Positions 45,879-57,487 of a stretch of DNA of 64,000 nt are shown here, one piece after another. How positions within the stretch are numbered: position 1 is the first letter of the stretch; each line of letters starts with the position of its first letter. The stretch is from contig RQOL01000828.1 in assembly GCA_013076295.1 (NCBI GenBank), positions 6,013,614-6,077,613 of the forward strand, given 5' to 3'. The position numbers were made by a program, and so were the translations under genes. Origin of the DNA: Sanderia malayensis. Taxonomy: Eukaryota > Cnidaria > Scyphozoa > Semaeostomeae > Pelagiidae. The notes under the pieces were generated by a model that saw nothing but the letters and a program-made list of their open reading frames with translations, made no database searches and was not told the origin of the DNA.

Positions 45879-47095
45879 AATAAGAGGTTGAACAGATGGG
45901 GCAAGAGGACTCTGAGAAAGTGCATTCTTTAACTTTCTCTTGGTAAAACAGGTTTGGCCTGCTTATGAATCTGGTTTATGAAGCTGAAGGATAGGATGAT
46001 GACAACTTTTGCATTGACGTGACATATTATCGGACGAATCAAACAGGGTCTCTGTTGGACTCCATGAATTCAGTAAAAGTTTATCCAGGAAGATATTCCT
46101 GTGTCATTGATTTTTTGGAACTTTGACATTGTGTTCTAAATCATGTTTTTACAGAAGTATCGAGCGCCGCGCTAAGAATAATTTAATAAAATTCCAAAGC
46201 TCAAAATAGAACAAAATTAAGAATATTGAGGCTCAACAAAATTAAGTATTCTTATAAAAAAGAGTGGGGGCTTGTTTTTTGAAGTTTATGAAAGAGTCAT
46301 CATCGCTGCTGCTTTTTCAGTTTCAATTTCATGTTCTGTTTTGTTTTTCAAATACATTTATACTGACATTTATATTCCAGCTTTTAACATAAACAATATT
46401 TTACAGCCAGTAATATTTTTTACACAATATATCGCATTATATACTCTTGTTTTGTTGTGTTATTGTTCAATCAAAAGGAAAAAACTCTTTTTCTTTTATC
46501 AACTTTTGTCAACTTGCTTTGTGTAAATGGGGCACTTAGAATTTACTATTGCTAGTTATAATTATTATAATTAATGTGGAATGATGAAATTTCATACATA
46601 TACTCACAAACTAGGATATGATGCTTTTCACATAAGTCTGAGATTTCACTAACTGTTCCGAGTTGTGCGAGTAACTATTGGAGCACCGAGCTATGTTACG
46701 ACCGAAGCAAGTTTTCGTTTATGTTTCCGATTTTGGAATCCGAAAATTTACCTACTTTGAACCGTTTGATATCTTTCATCTACCGTCCAACATATAAGGC
46801 CAATCTGCCACTTGTGCTTTCCAAAAGGTTATCTATCTGCTTTCTAACATTCTCCTCAGCAATGATAGTTCTGCCCATTATCAGTTCTCTCCCTGATAAC
46901 AGCACCTCTTCTGGTAAATAAATAATGGTAATAATAATAAAAAAATAGGTAGTTCAAATTAAAAAAAAACATGACGGAACTCTGGTTGCAGAGAAGAACC
47001 ATGGCCACAGAACACAAGTTCATTTCATTTCATTGTTGGTGTGGCGGTGAACGAAAAGAGTCACAGGGACGCAACGCAGTCAGTCTAGAGATGAA

Positions 47096-47524
47096 TACCG
47101 TATTTCCTCTATTAAGCGCCCGGGCGCTTATTAAATATTTCGCAAAATTGGGTGGGCGCTTACTAGAGGGGGGCGCTTATTAGAGGAGGGCGGTTATTTC
47201 ATAGTCCTAAAAGTTTAACATCGAGCGTCTTCAAAAACAAAACAATAAACATTAAAAATGGATATTTTCTTTAAGATATAATAACTAACTTTGGGCTTAA
47301 ACTACTTGCTTATGTTGCCATTGATAAAAGAAAGGAATTGCTGTCTATTCACATGTTTCTACGCTATTATTTGAACCAAACAGTGAAAATGTAAGAATTC
47401 TATTAACCGTCCTGGGCGGTTAATAGAGGGGGGCGCTTATTTCACACTTTTTGATTTTAGGGTGGGCGCTTATTGGAGGGGGGCGGTTAATAGAGGGTGG
47501 GCGCTTAATAGAGGTAATACGGTA
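47096..47524. mobile_element. MITE, TACCGTATTTCCTC family, copy 2
   Basis: TIRs TACCGTATTTCCTCTATTAA and the reverse complement of TACCGTATTACCTCTATTAA; many internal GGGCGCTTATTAGAGG-type repeats facing both ways; TA at both edges. Confidence 0.85.
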
Positions 47525-47528
47525 AGCA

Positions 47529-48661
47529 CTAGACTCATTACATGGCGTCCCTGTGTTTAGCTCGACTCTCGCTACCCAACAGGGACTTATCACATTTGAG
47601 TATCAAAAATCGGAACTCGGGAACAATTTTTTGTTCCTCCATTCACAGAGCAGGATTTCAAAATACGCCGTTCTGATTGGTCTATTCAAATATTTTCATC
47701 AATATCGAGGCCAATAACGGCGCTTGTGTCAAAAATGCTTACCCCCTGGTTTTCAAGTGTAGCTTGGCATGGCATGAAACTATAACATTTTCAAATGAAG
47801 TTACAAATGAATTTCTCCAGAACGAAGGCAAATGTATCTATGAATTTTTTGAAGCAGTGATGGATAAGAACGGAGTTGTTTAGAAAGATTTTCAGCGACT
47901 TGTATATAAGAAAAGTTGTGAAGGAAGTAATGAATTTCAACTGGTTCAGGAAAGACATTTTGTTTGGCGTTTTCCATGAAATTGTTTTGGTTTTTAAAGG
48001 GACCTGCGAATAGGCCGGTATTTTGCAGCTCAAAACATTCCTCCAAATTTTTGATAGAATTTGCTTTACATTCAATAAGGGTTTGGCTTTGTTTATTTGT
48101 GAAACCTTTTCTTTTGCATTGACATAGCAATTTATTTGTTGATAGCAGGACTTGCAAAAGTATCGAATGTTTCGAAAACCTTTACATTTTCAACCATTTG
48201 AAATTACAAGCTCTGCATCTTCAACCCGAGAAATCTGAAAAGTCCTCCTTGCCGTGTAGCTACAACTCTACAATTTACGCAATAAGCTTGCTGCTTTAAT
48301 TTCGATACGTTTATTCTCATTGCTTCAGACATGTTTTCCCAATAAAAATCAATTTATCGCCTCAAGTTCTCCACTGTATTTGGTTTGTTTTCAATATTCA
48401 ATGCCACAGGTGTCCCTCAGACTGACACTGACGCAAGTGGGTTTTTAATTCATATCAAATATCCCGCCAACCAAACCTTCAAATATCCCTACAGATCATT
48501 GTCCTGGACTTTGCTTGTAAGGGGGTTGTGTCATGAAAAATTTAAGAATAATTGAAGTCGAGGCCAATCATTTTTGTCCGGTTTTCGCAATAGCAATGTG
48601 ATAAGTCCCTGTTGGGTAGCGAGGGTCGAGCTAAACACAGGGACGCAATGTAATGAGTCTA
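47529..48661. mobile_element. TIR element, TAGACTCATTACAT ends, ~1.13 kb
   Basis: Left TAGACTCATTACATGGCGTC, then GTTTAGCTCGAC.CTCGCTACCC and AACAGGGACTTATCACATT; the right end 48594-48661 is the reverse complement (TIR ~68 bp). Flanking GTAAGCAC/ATAAGCAC suggests an 8-bp duplication with one mismatch. The overlapping minus ORFs 48157-47801 and 48075-47791 have no recognised domain and may be transposase relics. Confidence 0.75.
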
Positions 48662-48682
48662 AATAAGCACGGCAGTTACAGT

Positions 48683-50698
48683 AGGTAGATGAAAGATATC
48701 AACGGTTCAAAGTAGGTAAATTTTCGGATTCCAAAATCGGAAACATGAACGAAAACTTGCTTCGGTCGTAACATAGCTCGGTGCTCCAATAGTTACTCGC
48801 ACAACTCGAAACAGTTAGTGAAATATCAGACTTCTGTGAAAAGCATCATATCCTAGTTTGTGAGTATATGTATGAAATTTCATCATTTCACATTATTATA
48901 ATAATTATAACTAGCAATAGTAAATTCTAAGTGCCCCACTTACACAAAGCAAGTTGACAAAAGTTGATAAAAGAAAAAGAATTTTTTCCTTTGGATTGAA
49001 CAATAACAGAACAAAACAAGAGTATATAATGCGATATATTATGGAAAAATATTACTAGCTGTAAAATATTGTTTGTGTTAAAAGCTGGAATATATATGCC
49101 AGTATAAATGTATTTGAAAAACAAAACAGAACATGAAATTGAAACTGAAAAAGCAGCAGCGATGATGACTCTTTCATAAACTTCAAAAAACAAGCCTCCA
49201 GCAACATACACTCTTTTTTTATAAGAATATTTAACTTTTGTTGAGCCTCAATATTCTTAATTTTGTTCTATTTTGAACTTTGGAATTTTATTAAATTATT
49301 CTTAGCGCGGCGTTCGATACTTCTGTAAAAACATGTTTTAGAACACAATGTCAAAATTCCAAAAAATCAATGACACAGGGATATCTTCCTGGATAAACTT
49401 TCACTGAATTCATGGAGTCCAACAAAGAGCCTGTTTGATTCGTCCGAGAATATGTCAAGTCAAAGCAAAAGTTGTCATCATCCTATCCTTCAGCTTCATT
49501 AACCAGATTCATAAGCAGGCCAAACCTGTTTTACCAAGAGGAATTTAAAGAATGCACTTTCTCAGAGTCCTCTTGCACCATCTATTCAACCTCTTATTTA
49601 CGTGCGGTGGACTATACTGGCCCCGGTGGGGCAATGATACGCAATGATAACTACCATAAATCTTTGAGTTGTAAATATCAAAACACAAAACCTGAAATAT
49701 AGCCCTCCCAATGCAATTACTTGTATTTTTAAGATTCTTTGGAAATTTTTCAGCCAGGGGGTTCGTCTATAACTCAACTCATACAGTTAAAAAGAAGGGA
49801 GAGTCCAATTAATTACTTACATCCAAAGTAAAATTACATGAAAAAGCAAATAATAAATATGACTAAAACGGATAACTGGGATTACAACAATACTGAGAAA
49901 ATACCGCACCTTCATGACGGATACTAACGGGGATACCTTTCAGCCACGAATGGCGCAGAGGCATTCCCGCTAATGATATGCAAAAAAAACCTAACTAAAT
50001 GAAACTGAATGGGCCTAACTATAACGAAACTGTGACACTGACACCATCAATGATTAAGCTACAACATGGGCAACGGATTGAGTAACCTATGAAAAGGCCT
50101 AAACAATGCTGGGAAAACATTCTAAACAGGCCTAAACAACAATCCTACCACAATTAGCCAAGCCGTTAGGGACGTAATAAGCTAACCTATAGAAACAGGA
50201 GAATAGATGGTATGCATATTGACGTCACAGTCCCTTCGCCACCATGCTGAGTGGTAAAATGAGTGGTAAGATGGCGGCCACGAAGTAGCCTCTAAATAGG
50301 CCCCTTCAAAAATTACATAGTAGACCAGGATGCCAAGTCAGATTTGCAAAACAAATTTGTCACTTGACGTCAAAATAGTAGTTTTCTGTAATGAAATCAG
50401 ATTTTTATCTGATAGACTTTCTTTCTTAAAAAATTTAATCGAAAAACAGCCTGTCGGCCAAGGCTCGGGGCATTTTAGAGAAAAAGTTAGGTTTCTGTGA
50501 CGTCAATATGCATATCATCTATATTTCTATTCCCATGTTTTCTTATGTAAAAAGGCAGAACAATTGAATTGGATGCTCCTGTGTTGTGGAAATGCAAGCA
50601 ACTGTTCGGATGTAATGTAAGTTATCGGGATGAACGACCGAAGCAAGTTTTCGTTTTTGTCCCCGATTTTGGTATCCGAGAATATACCTACTTTGGTG
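48683..50698. mobile_element. TIR element copy 2, opposite orientation to copy 1
   Basis: Left end AGGTAGATGAAAGATATC, then the whole body matches the reverse complement of 46784-43865 minus the two insertions found there. The right TIR is broken off after CCTACTTTGG (50698). It carries its own insertion at 50206-50520. The shared hydrophobic ORF is at 49211-48927. Confidence 0.85.
50206..50520. mobile_element. ~315-bp MITE, GATGGTATGCATATTGACGT ends
   Basis: Ends GATGGTATGCATATTGACGT and the reverse complement GACGTCAATATGCATATCATC. Copy 1 lacks it (GGAGAATATTGCTATTC-like site near 44680), implying an ATA/TA target duplication. Confidence 0.82.
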
Positions 50699-50699
50699 T

Positions 50700-50860
50700 C
50701 CGAGAATATACCGTAAAGCATTGAACAAGCGCATGGGTGCTTACCTAAATCCTCGAATTGCCCCCTCCCCCTCGAATAAGCCCCTTTAGCAATTTAGTAA
50801 TGCTGGAGTAGCTACTATAATCACTAATCGAAATAGGTTACTAGACACTTACCCAGCTTT
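50700..50860. repeat. Partial TACCGTAAA...CCTCGAATAAGCCCC MITE
   Basis: Single-ended or degraded member of the 60.3 kb family. Confidence 0.4.
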
Positions 50861-51290
50861 CGTAGTTGCTTTGAAGTTCGGTAGTCAGAAGGCTCGAAGA
50901 GAAACGATGTCAATTTCTTTCTTGTGTGTATGATACCAAAATGAATATGTCCGCTTATAACTCAAGAACCACTCCACAGATCGCAAAATTAAAGGTATTT
51001 ATGTAACCGGAATTTATCTGGGAGTGTCCTCAGCGAAAAATGTTTTACAAAACGTTTAGAATTAAAAGAGTAAAACCAGAAAAGTAACGGGTAGTTGAAA
51101 CAAAATGTGACGGAATTTTCGATTTCTCAGATCTATTGTGACGTCAAATAAATCACCAGTCTGTATCTGTGTGGTTGTGAGATACATGTTTCTTGATTCA
51201 ATTTGAAGTACACAGTTCAAAAAAGTTAATGAAAATCTGATATTCATTCAAAGTACACAGTTCATTAATAAAATCTGATATTCATATAAA

Positions 51291-51440
51291 ATGCCTAAAA
51301 AAAGAAAGCGGTTACCTAGTCGAGAAACAACTGACGCGAAAAGAAAAAAAGTTGCAAGAACAATAGAAACAGAGGAAGAATGTCAAATACGACTTGAGTC
51401 GCCGAAATCTCAACCCGGCATCGACGGGTATCAGGGCTAG
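51291..51440 (+). CDS. 49-residue basic ORF of tandem unit 1
   Basis: MPKKRKRLPSRETTDAKRKK start, then ETEEECQIRLESPKSQ, ending at TAG. A basic PKKRKR nuclear-localisation-like head is followed by an acidic E-rich stretch. Possibly the truncated N-terminus of a Helitron-encoded protein; may not be expressed. Confidence 0.35.
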   Translation: MPKKRKRLPSRETTDAKRKKVARTIETEEECQIRLESPKSQPGIDGYQG

Positions 51441-51817
51441 TCTATATATATAAAACAGAACTGTTTGTATGTATGTATGTATGTATGTATGTATGTATGT
51501 ATGTTTGTGGCTATGTCCGCTTATAACTCAAGAACCACACCACAGATCGCAAAATGAAAGGTATCTATGTAACCGGAATTTATCTGGGAGTGTCCTCAGC
51601 GAAAAATGTTTTACAAAACGTTTAGAATTAAAAGAGTAAAGCCAGAAAAGTAACGGGTAGTTGAAATAAAATGTGACGGAATTTTCGATTTCTCAGATCT
51701 ATTGTGACGTCAAATAAATCACCAGTCTGTATCTGTGTGTTTCTTGGTTACACATTTGATTAAAGTTTAATGAAATTTGATATTCAATTCTATTGTGAAA
51801 TCTGATATTCATATAAA

Positions 51818-51961
51818 ATGCCTAAAAAAAGAAAGAGGTTACTTAGTCGAGAAACAACTGGTGCGAAAAGAAAGAAAATTGAAACAGAAACAGAGGAAAA
51901 ATGTCAAATACGACTTGAGTCGCCGAAATCTCAACACGGCATCGACGGGTATCAGGGCTAG
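51818..51961 (+). CDS. 47-residue basic ORF of tandem unit 2
   Basis: Same ORF as in unit 1 with substitutions and a 2-codon deletion, in frame to TAG. Its preservation as an open frame next to a frameshifted third copy (52366 onward, one A lost in the A-run) is the only hint of constraint. Confidence 0.35.
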   Translation: MPKKRKRLLSRETTGAKRKKIETETEEKCQIRLESPKSQHGIDGYQG

Positions 51962-53048
51962 TATATATATAAACAGAATTGTTTGTATGTATGTATGCAT
52001 GCATGTATGTTTGTGGCTATGTCCGCTTATAACTCAAGAACAACTCCACAGATCGCAAAATGAAAGGTATCTATGTAACCGGAATTTATCTGGGAGTGTC
52101 CTCAGCGAAAAATGTTTTACAAAACGTTCAGAATTAAAAAAGTAAAACCAGAAAAGTAACGGGTAGTTGAAATATAATGTGACGAAATTCTCGATTTCTC
52201 AGATCTATTGTGACGTCAAATAAATCACCAGTCTGTATCTGGTGGTTGTGGGGTACATGTTTCCTGATTCAATTCGAAGTAGCTACACAGTTCAAAAAAG
52301 TTAATTAAAATCTGATATTCATTCAAAGTACACAGTTCATTAATAAAATCTGATATTCATATAAAATGCCTAAGAAAGAAAGCGGTTACTTAGTCGTGAA
52401 ACAACTGGCGCGAAAAGAAAGAGAATTGCAAGAACAGTAGAAACAGGGAAGAATGTCAAATACGACTTGAGTCGCCGAAATCTCAACCCGGCATCGACGG
52501 GTACCAGTGCTTTTGTCCTCCCTTTTCTGAAATGTGCTAATGAAATACTTAAACAATGATCTAATTTGAAATGATCATGGAACAGACACTAGACACGGAT
52601 ATTATGATGTGAAGTCAGTGTGAAGATCAATGAAAGAATACCCGACACGATTTTATTTTAATCGGCAAAATGAAGAGTTCTATTCTTCCGCCGCCCCCCC
52701 CCCAAATTCCGCATGCATTTTAAGAAGGGGAGATCTGCCCCTCCCTGAAATCACCACTGTCTCACACATCTTGTTAATTTATCGCTTTCGAAGTTCGCTC
52801 TTTGGAAGTTGCTTAATAGTAATAATAATATAAATAATAACTACGAATATTTATACTACATTAAACACTTCAGCTTGAGAGAAGCTGTCATAAAATAAAT
52901 AAATAAATAATAAATCATTCATCGTCAAATTAGGCTACAAGCCTGTACGACGTTTTCTTCTTGTGATTGCACTTTTTGACTAATTTTGAATCGCCGACGA
53001 CGGAATTGGCGATTGGTTAAATTTAAAATGTTTCCAGTAATTGTAAAG

Positions 53049-54541
53049 TCAATTTTTAAAAGAGTCCAGCGATGGAGCAGTGACGACCTCTTCCGGTAGA
53101 GAGTTCCACTTGGTCACAACACGAAGAGTGAAGAAGTGATGCCGTACTTCTTTGTTGCAGGCTGAGACCTTCAGCTTAAATTTGTGACCTCTTCTTGTTT
53201 TGTCTTCGTCCAGTTTGAGAATCTGTTTAATGTCGTACTGTCCATGGGTCATTTTATAACATTCGATCATATCCCCCCTATCTCTTCTGTAGTATAGTGA
53301 TTGTAGATCCATTGCTTTTAGACGATCTTCATATTCTAAGTTTTTGAGGTCTGGTACCATCTTCGTTGCTCGGTGCTGTATATTTTCTAGGAGTATTTCT
53401 GATTTTCTGTATCTGGGATAGGTTATGGCGTGACCGTATTCTAAGATGGGGCGTATAAGGGAGGTATAAAGTTTCTTCATGCTGACCAAGTCGATGAACG
53501 TAAAAGCTCTTCTGATTAATCCTAAAATTTTGTTGGCCTTGTTACACTGGATCTCAACGTGACGATCGAACTTAAGCTTGTTGTCTACATGTACTCCTAT
53601 GTCTTTCTTTAATTCTGTCTTCTCTAATTCTACTGTTTTGTTGCCACCTCCATGTAGTATGATTGCTGAGGGTTTTTGTTTCCCATGTGCATGACCTTAC
53701 ATTTACTAGAATTGAAGGCGAGCTGCCATTTTCTTGCCCATTCATCTAATCTGGTGATGTCACCCTGCAATTCTTGACTGCTGATGCTCTTGGAGACGTC
53801 CGCATAAACTTTGGTATCATTAGCAAACAATTTGACATGCGTGTGAATTTCATCCGGAAGATCGTTTATGTAGCAGACGAATAGCACTGGACCTAAGACA
53901 CTACCTTGAGGTACTCCTGACAGTACATCAGCCCACCTTGACACTTCTCCATTTACTTTTACCCTCTGTCTACGACCGTTGAGGAAGCTTCTTATCCAGT
54001 CTAGAATTTGCTTTGTTAGACCATAACCCTGTAGTTTCTTCAAGAGACGTATGTGAGCAACTTTGTCAAAAGCCTTAGCATAATCCATGTATACTACATC
54101 CACATTACCGCCACTGTCTAGTATTTCTGTCCATACATCAAGACATTCTAGTAATTGAGTTATGCACGAGCGCCTTCTTACAAAACCGTGTTGACAATCA
54201 GTGAGCAATTTATTGTTGTACAGATAATCCATAATGTGGTCTCTTATGATGCTCTCTGTCGTTTTGCACAGTACACTTGTTAAGCTGATTGGTCTGTAGT
54301 TCCCCGGGATGGACTTCTTTCCTTTCTTGTATATTGGTGTTACTTCTGCATCTTTCCATCTCTGTGGTAGGACTCCTTCTTCTAGAGTTTTGTTCATCAA
54401 TGCTGTAACTGGGGTTAAAATGGACTCAGCACACTCTAGTAGCACTCTTGGAATTATCCCATCCATTCCTCCTGACCTATTAGGGTTGAGTTTCTTCAGT
54501 TTCTTTAATACCATTTCTTCTGTTACTTTAAGGCTTTTCAT
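53049..54541 (-). pseudogene. LINE ORF2, reverse transcriptase part with mutated catalytic motif
   Basis: RT blocks: NYRPISLTSVLCKTTESII, QHGFVRRRSCITQLLE, VVYMDYAKAFDKVAH (first catalytic Asp present), SGVPQGSVLGPVLFVCYIND, then FANDTKVYADV, where the conserved F/Y-A-D-D reads F-A-N-D (codon AAT at about 53829-53827). RT activity should be lost. A further frameshift near 53640 shifts the C-terminal part to 53489-53049 (PILEYGHAITYPRYRKS, WNSLPEEVVTAPS). Confidence 0.9.
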
Positions 54542-54620
54542 CTCTTCAGCTATTTCATGTTGAGGGAAGTCTGGTATGGACGACGTATCTTCACGAGTAA
54601 AGACATTGCTGAAGAACTCA

Positions 54621-56021
54621 TTAAGTACATTTGCTTTTTGCTTTTCTCCTGAAGTTTTTCCTCCACCTTGAATGTCGAGATCCGGGTATCGATGATTTCG
54701 TTTTGAATTTACTTCTTGCGTAGTTGTAAAAGGCTTTGGGGTTTATTTTGGACTCGTTTGCTATATTCTTTTCAAGGTCTCTCACAGCTGTTCTACACGC
54801 CCATTTAGCTTGATTTCTCAGCTTTGCATAAGCTTGGTTGTCTTCTCCCTCTTTACTTTTCATGTATCGTTTAAAGGCAGATGTTTTTTTCTTTAGTTTA
54901 GTGAAGACCTTACTGTTCATCCATATTGGCTTTCTATTCTGCTTTAAGTTAGTTTTAGATCTTGGGATGTTTCTTTTAACGGCCTCTAGTATTCTGGATT
55001 CTAAAAGGTTCCAGCTTTCTTCTATGTTCATATGCTTTAATTCTTCTTCCCAACTGTGAGATGCCAGTTCTTCATTCATTTGCTTGTAATTACCCTTGTG
55101 ATACAACAGCTTGCTTGCTATCTCTTCCTTATTTTCGCTGTAGCACAGGAAATTGAACTTCAGTACTAGATGATCACTTTTCCCGAGGGGTGCATCATAT
55201 TGTATGTCTTCTATCATTCCATCTTCATTAGTTAGGACCAGGTCTAGGATATGTTCAGCTTGATTTCTTCTGGAATGTGTTGGTGATTTGACATGCTGAC
55301 AAAGATAACAATCTCTGATGCATTCTAAAAACTTGAAAGCAAGGTGATTGGGGGTGGTTTGAGATACTTCTTCTATCCAGTCTATTTCGGGGATGTTGAA
55401 ATCACCACACACGAGTAGGTGAGTGTAAGCAGTTTTCTCGCAAATTTCTTTGATGTTGTTCATCATCTTATCATTATTTGTATCGACACTGTTTGGACTT
55501 CGGTATATGCATCCTATTAACAATTTATCTCCATCTTTTAGTTTTATCTCACACCAGCAGGCCTCATTAGATTCCCACACGTCCTCAGCTGTGCTTAATG
55601 TCGGTTTCAAATTTTTTCTGGTGTAAATTAATACTCCTCTCTTCAGTTTATTGATGTTTGAGAACATGTCATATCCTTCTATTTGTAACTCTACTTCTTG
55701 GATTGGTGTGCTAGTGTTTTTGGGTGCAAACTCTGTTATACATATTATATCAGGGCAGTCGGAAACAATAACGGCTTGTAGTTCTATTCTTTTGTTCATC
55801 AGTGAATCAGAGTTTGTGTAGAAACAACGTAACTTATTTACACTATTTACATCATCTTTCTTCTTGTTCTTCTCTTCTATTCCTCTCTTTCCAATCTCTT
55901 CTGGGGGCCTCCTGCTCTTCCTTTGATGACTTCTCCCTTGAAGATTATCCATCTCACTTCTTCTTGTTTCGTGTCGGAGTCTTCCTGTTTTTCTTTTCTT
56001 TCCATCACCAGCTTCTTCCAC
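54621..56021 (-). pseudogene. LINE ORF2, apurinic-type endonuclease part
   Basis: APE-like endonuclease: LRCFYTNSDSLMNKR (N-terminal motif), DIICITEFAPKN (metal-binding Glu), GCIYRSPNS, HLLVCGDFNIPEIDW (GDFN), and LGKSDHLVLKF (SDH). All core motifs are present. A basic linker region (KNIANESKINPKAFYNYARS) leads toward the RT. A frameshift near 54690 ends this frame before the RT. The first ~80 codons overlap the ORF1 end and are probably not translated. Confidence 0.9.
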
Positions 56022-56949
56022 GCCTCCCTCTCTAAAGGTGTCATATCCCTTGATATATAAACGCTGCTGAATTTCTTACTTTTTCTGAGGTTCTTAGCAA
56101 CTTTCAAGATACTTCTATGTTCAGCCACGTTAGACACTGTCACCTTCAACGGTCTTGTTTTGTTTTGGCTCTTTGCTCCAAGTCTAGTAAAGTTGCTGAA
56201 GTTTGCAGAAGTATTTAGCTCCTCCTGAATTTGGGATAACTTCACTTTGTCGTCTTCAGCCGAATCATCTTTGGCGATAGCATTACTTTCTTCTACATTA
56301 AATAATACCAGGTTTAGTTTCTTTGATTCGCGAAGTTCCATTTCTTTGAGATTTTTCTCTGCACTTGCTACTATACTCGTTTCTTGTACCTCTTTTTTAA
56401 CTCCTTTTATCTCCTTTCTGATGGTTTCTAATTCTTGATCAATTTCAGTCTTCCTATCTTTCTTTTTGTTCTCCTTTTCACTTCCTTGATTTCTTCCCTG
56501 ATGGTTTCCAGTTCCTGGTGTATCTCTTTCTTTAGCTCATCTCTTTTGTTTGCTGTGTATTTAAGCAATTCATCTCTTAACTCTGATACGTACTGCATAC
56601 ACTTGGTTTTTATTAATTCTGCTGTTTTGACTGCCGAAATAGCCTCTTCATTGCATTCCTCACAGTACCAGTGCATTTTGGAATTGGACATTTCGAGAGC
56701 GTTGTATTCCATATCCGTCAACTGAGAACATTTCAAGCATTCCCACATTTCGCACTTCTCACATTCAACTAATTTGTCAGACTCTTGAGTGAAGATTTCT
56801 TCGCAGGACTTGCAGGTCAGACTATCTTCTTCATCTTTGTTCACCATTTTCTTCCTTCCATCGGCTCCGCCATCTTGTTTTTTTTTACTTTTGGTAGAGA
56901 AACTACTCGGTTTCTTTCTCGGGTTATTGCTACTTTGTTTTGACGCCAT
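55877..56949 (-). pseudogene. LINE ORF1 with PHD-type zinc finger
   Basis: Starts MASKQSSNNPRKK. A PHD-like finger spans residues ~44-95: CKSCEEIF...CEKCEMWECLKC...HWYCEEC (C4HC3-type spacing), followed by a long coiled coil. A frameshift near 56440 moves the rest to 56341-55877, with a VTVSNVAEHRSILKVAKNLR segment resembling the RRM-like/esterase-type C-terminal parts of CR1 ORF1. Known: ORF1 proteins bind element RNA. PHD-bearing ORF1s occur in several CR1/L2 lineages. Confidence 0.8.
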
Positions 56950-57037
56950 TGGTGTTTAGACTTCAAAATTAAGTTAAAGTCTCGAAATAACGCGATATTT
57001 GGCACAGCAGACAATAACTAATTATTTAGGCCCACCG

Positions 57038-57235
57038 TTAAGTCTCTTGATTTAGGCCCACTCCCTTCGAAGGCGATATATAATCTTTTTTCCTATAATA
57101 ATCTACGAGACGGATTTTGCCACGTAATATAGCTGGTGTTATCCTTTCCTTCACAGTTCTGCTTTGGCTTATTTTCCGATTTTCCTTGCCAGATTCAGTT
57201 AAAGTGGAATTTTCTGTGTAGTCGACTACGTTCAT
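57038..57235 (-). other. Short ORF upstream of the LINE, unrecognised
   Basis: 65 codons, MNVVDYTENSTLTESGKE start, no known domain. Could be 5' UTR of the LINE or unrelated. Confidence 0.15.
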
Positions 57236-57487
57236 AATCTAATGTAAGGCCTAACCATTGCTTATCCCTAACCATTGCTTATGACCCCAAGGTCATCAAT
57301 GTGTTTCAAGAGTAACGAGATCTAAACGAGATGTAACCTGAGTAAAAAGCAATAAAAATGAATTTAGCTGCAAAGAAGTCAACGTATTTCAAGTAGAATT
57401 TTTCTCCCATTTCACGAACTTCCAATGGGAGCATATTGTATTTTTTTGCACAAGCGAATGAAAAGCTTTTTCTTGTATACTCCGTAG

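Larger units (their letters stand above)
43865..46784. mobile_element. TIR element copy 1 with 8-bp target duplication
   Basis: Ends AGGTAGATGAAAGATATCAA and its reverse complement (through 46784), with TIRs of about 100 bp including AAAGTAGGTAAATT and CGAAAACTTGC. Flanked by GTCCAACA on both sides (43857-43864 and 46785-46792), an 8-bp duplication fitting hAT. It contains a later LINE (43991-44634) and MITE (45293-45878); without them it is about 1.7 kb. The hydrophobic ORF 46272-46526 recurs in copy 2 but matches no known protein. Confidence 0.85.
50935..52520 (+). repeat. Three tandem ~515-bp units, Helitron/Helentron-like 5' segment
   Basis: Units at about 50935-51440, 51441-51961 and 51962-52520. 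Each has a TATATATA start (units 2, 3), a GTATGTATGT run, the conserved block CTATGTCCGCTTATAACTCAAG, a CGGAATTTATCTGGGAGTGTC block, and a short ORF starting MPKKRKR. TATATA plus GTATGTAT openings and a basic MP(K/R)-ETPEE-RL-like ORF start recall Helentron 5' ends in other invertebrates, but no Rep/helicase follows. Confidence 0.7.
52815..56990 (-). mobile_element. CR1-like LINE, nearly full length, inactive
   Basis: Minus strand: ORF1 (56949 to about 55877), ORF2 (about 56021-53049), then a 3' UTR ending in TTTATT/ATT simple repeats at 52815-52910. Internal frameshifts near 56440, 54690 and 53640, plus a catalytic mutation, prevent activity. The 5' edge is uncertain. Confidence 0.85.

Noticed and set aside
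46272..46526. Hydrophobic 84-codon ORF (also at 49211-48927)
   Set aside because: Shared only because the two elements are copies; frames diverge by frameshift after ~70 codons, suggesting no constraint.
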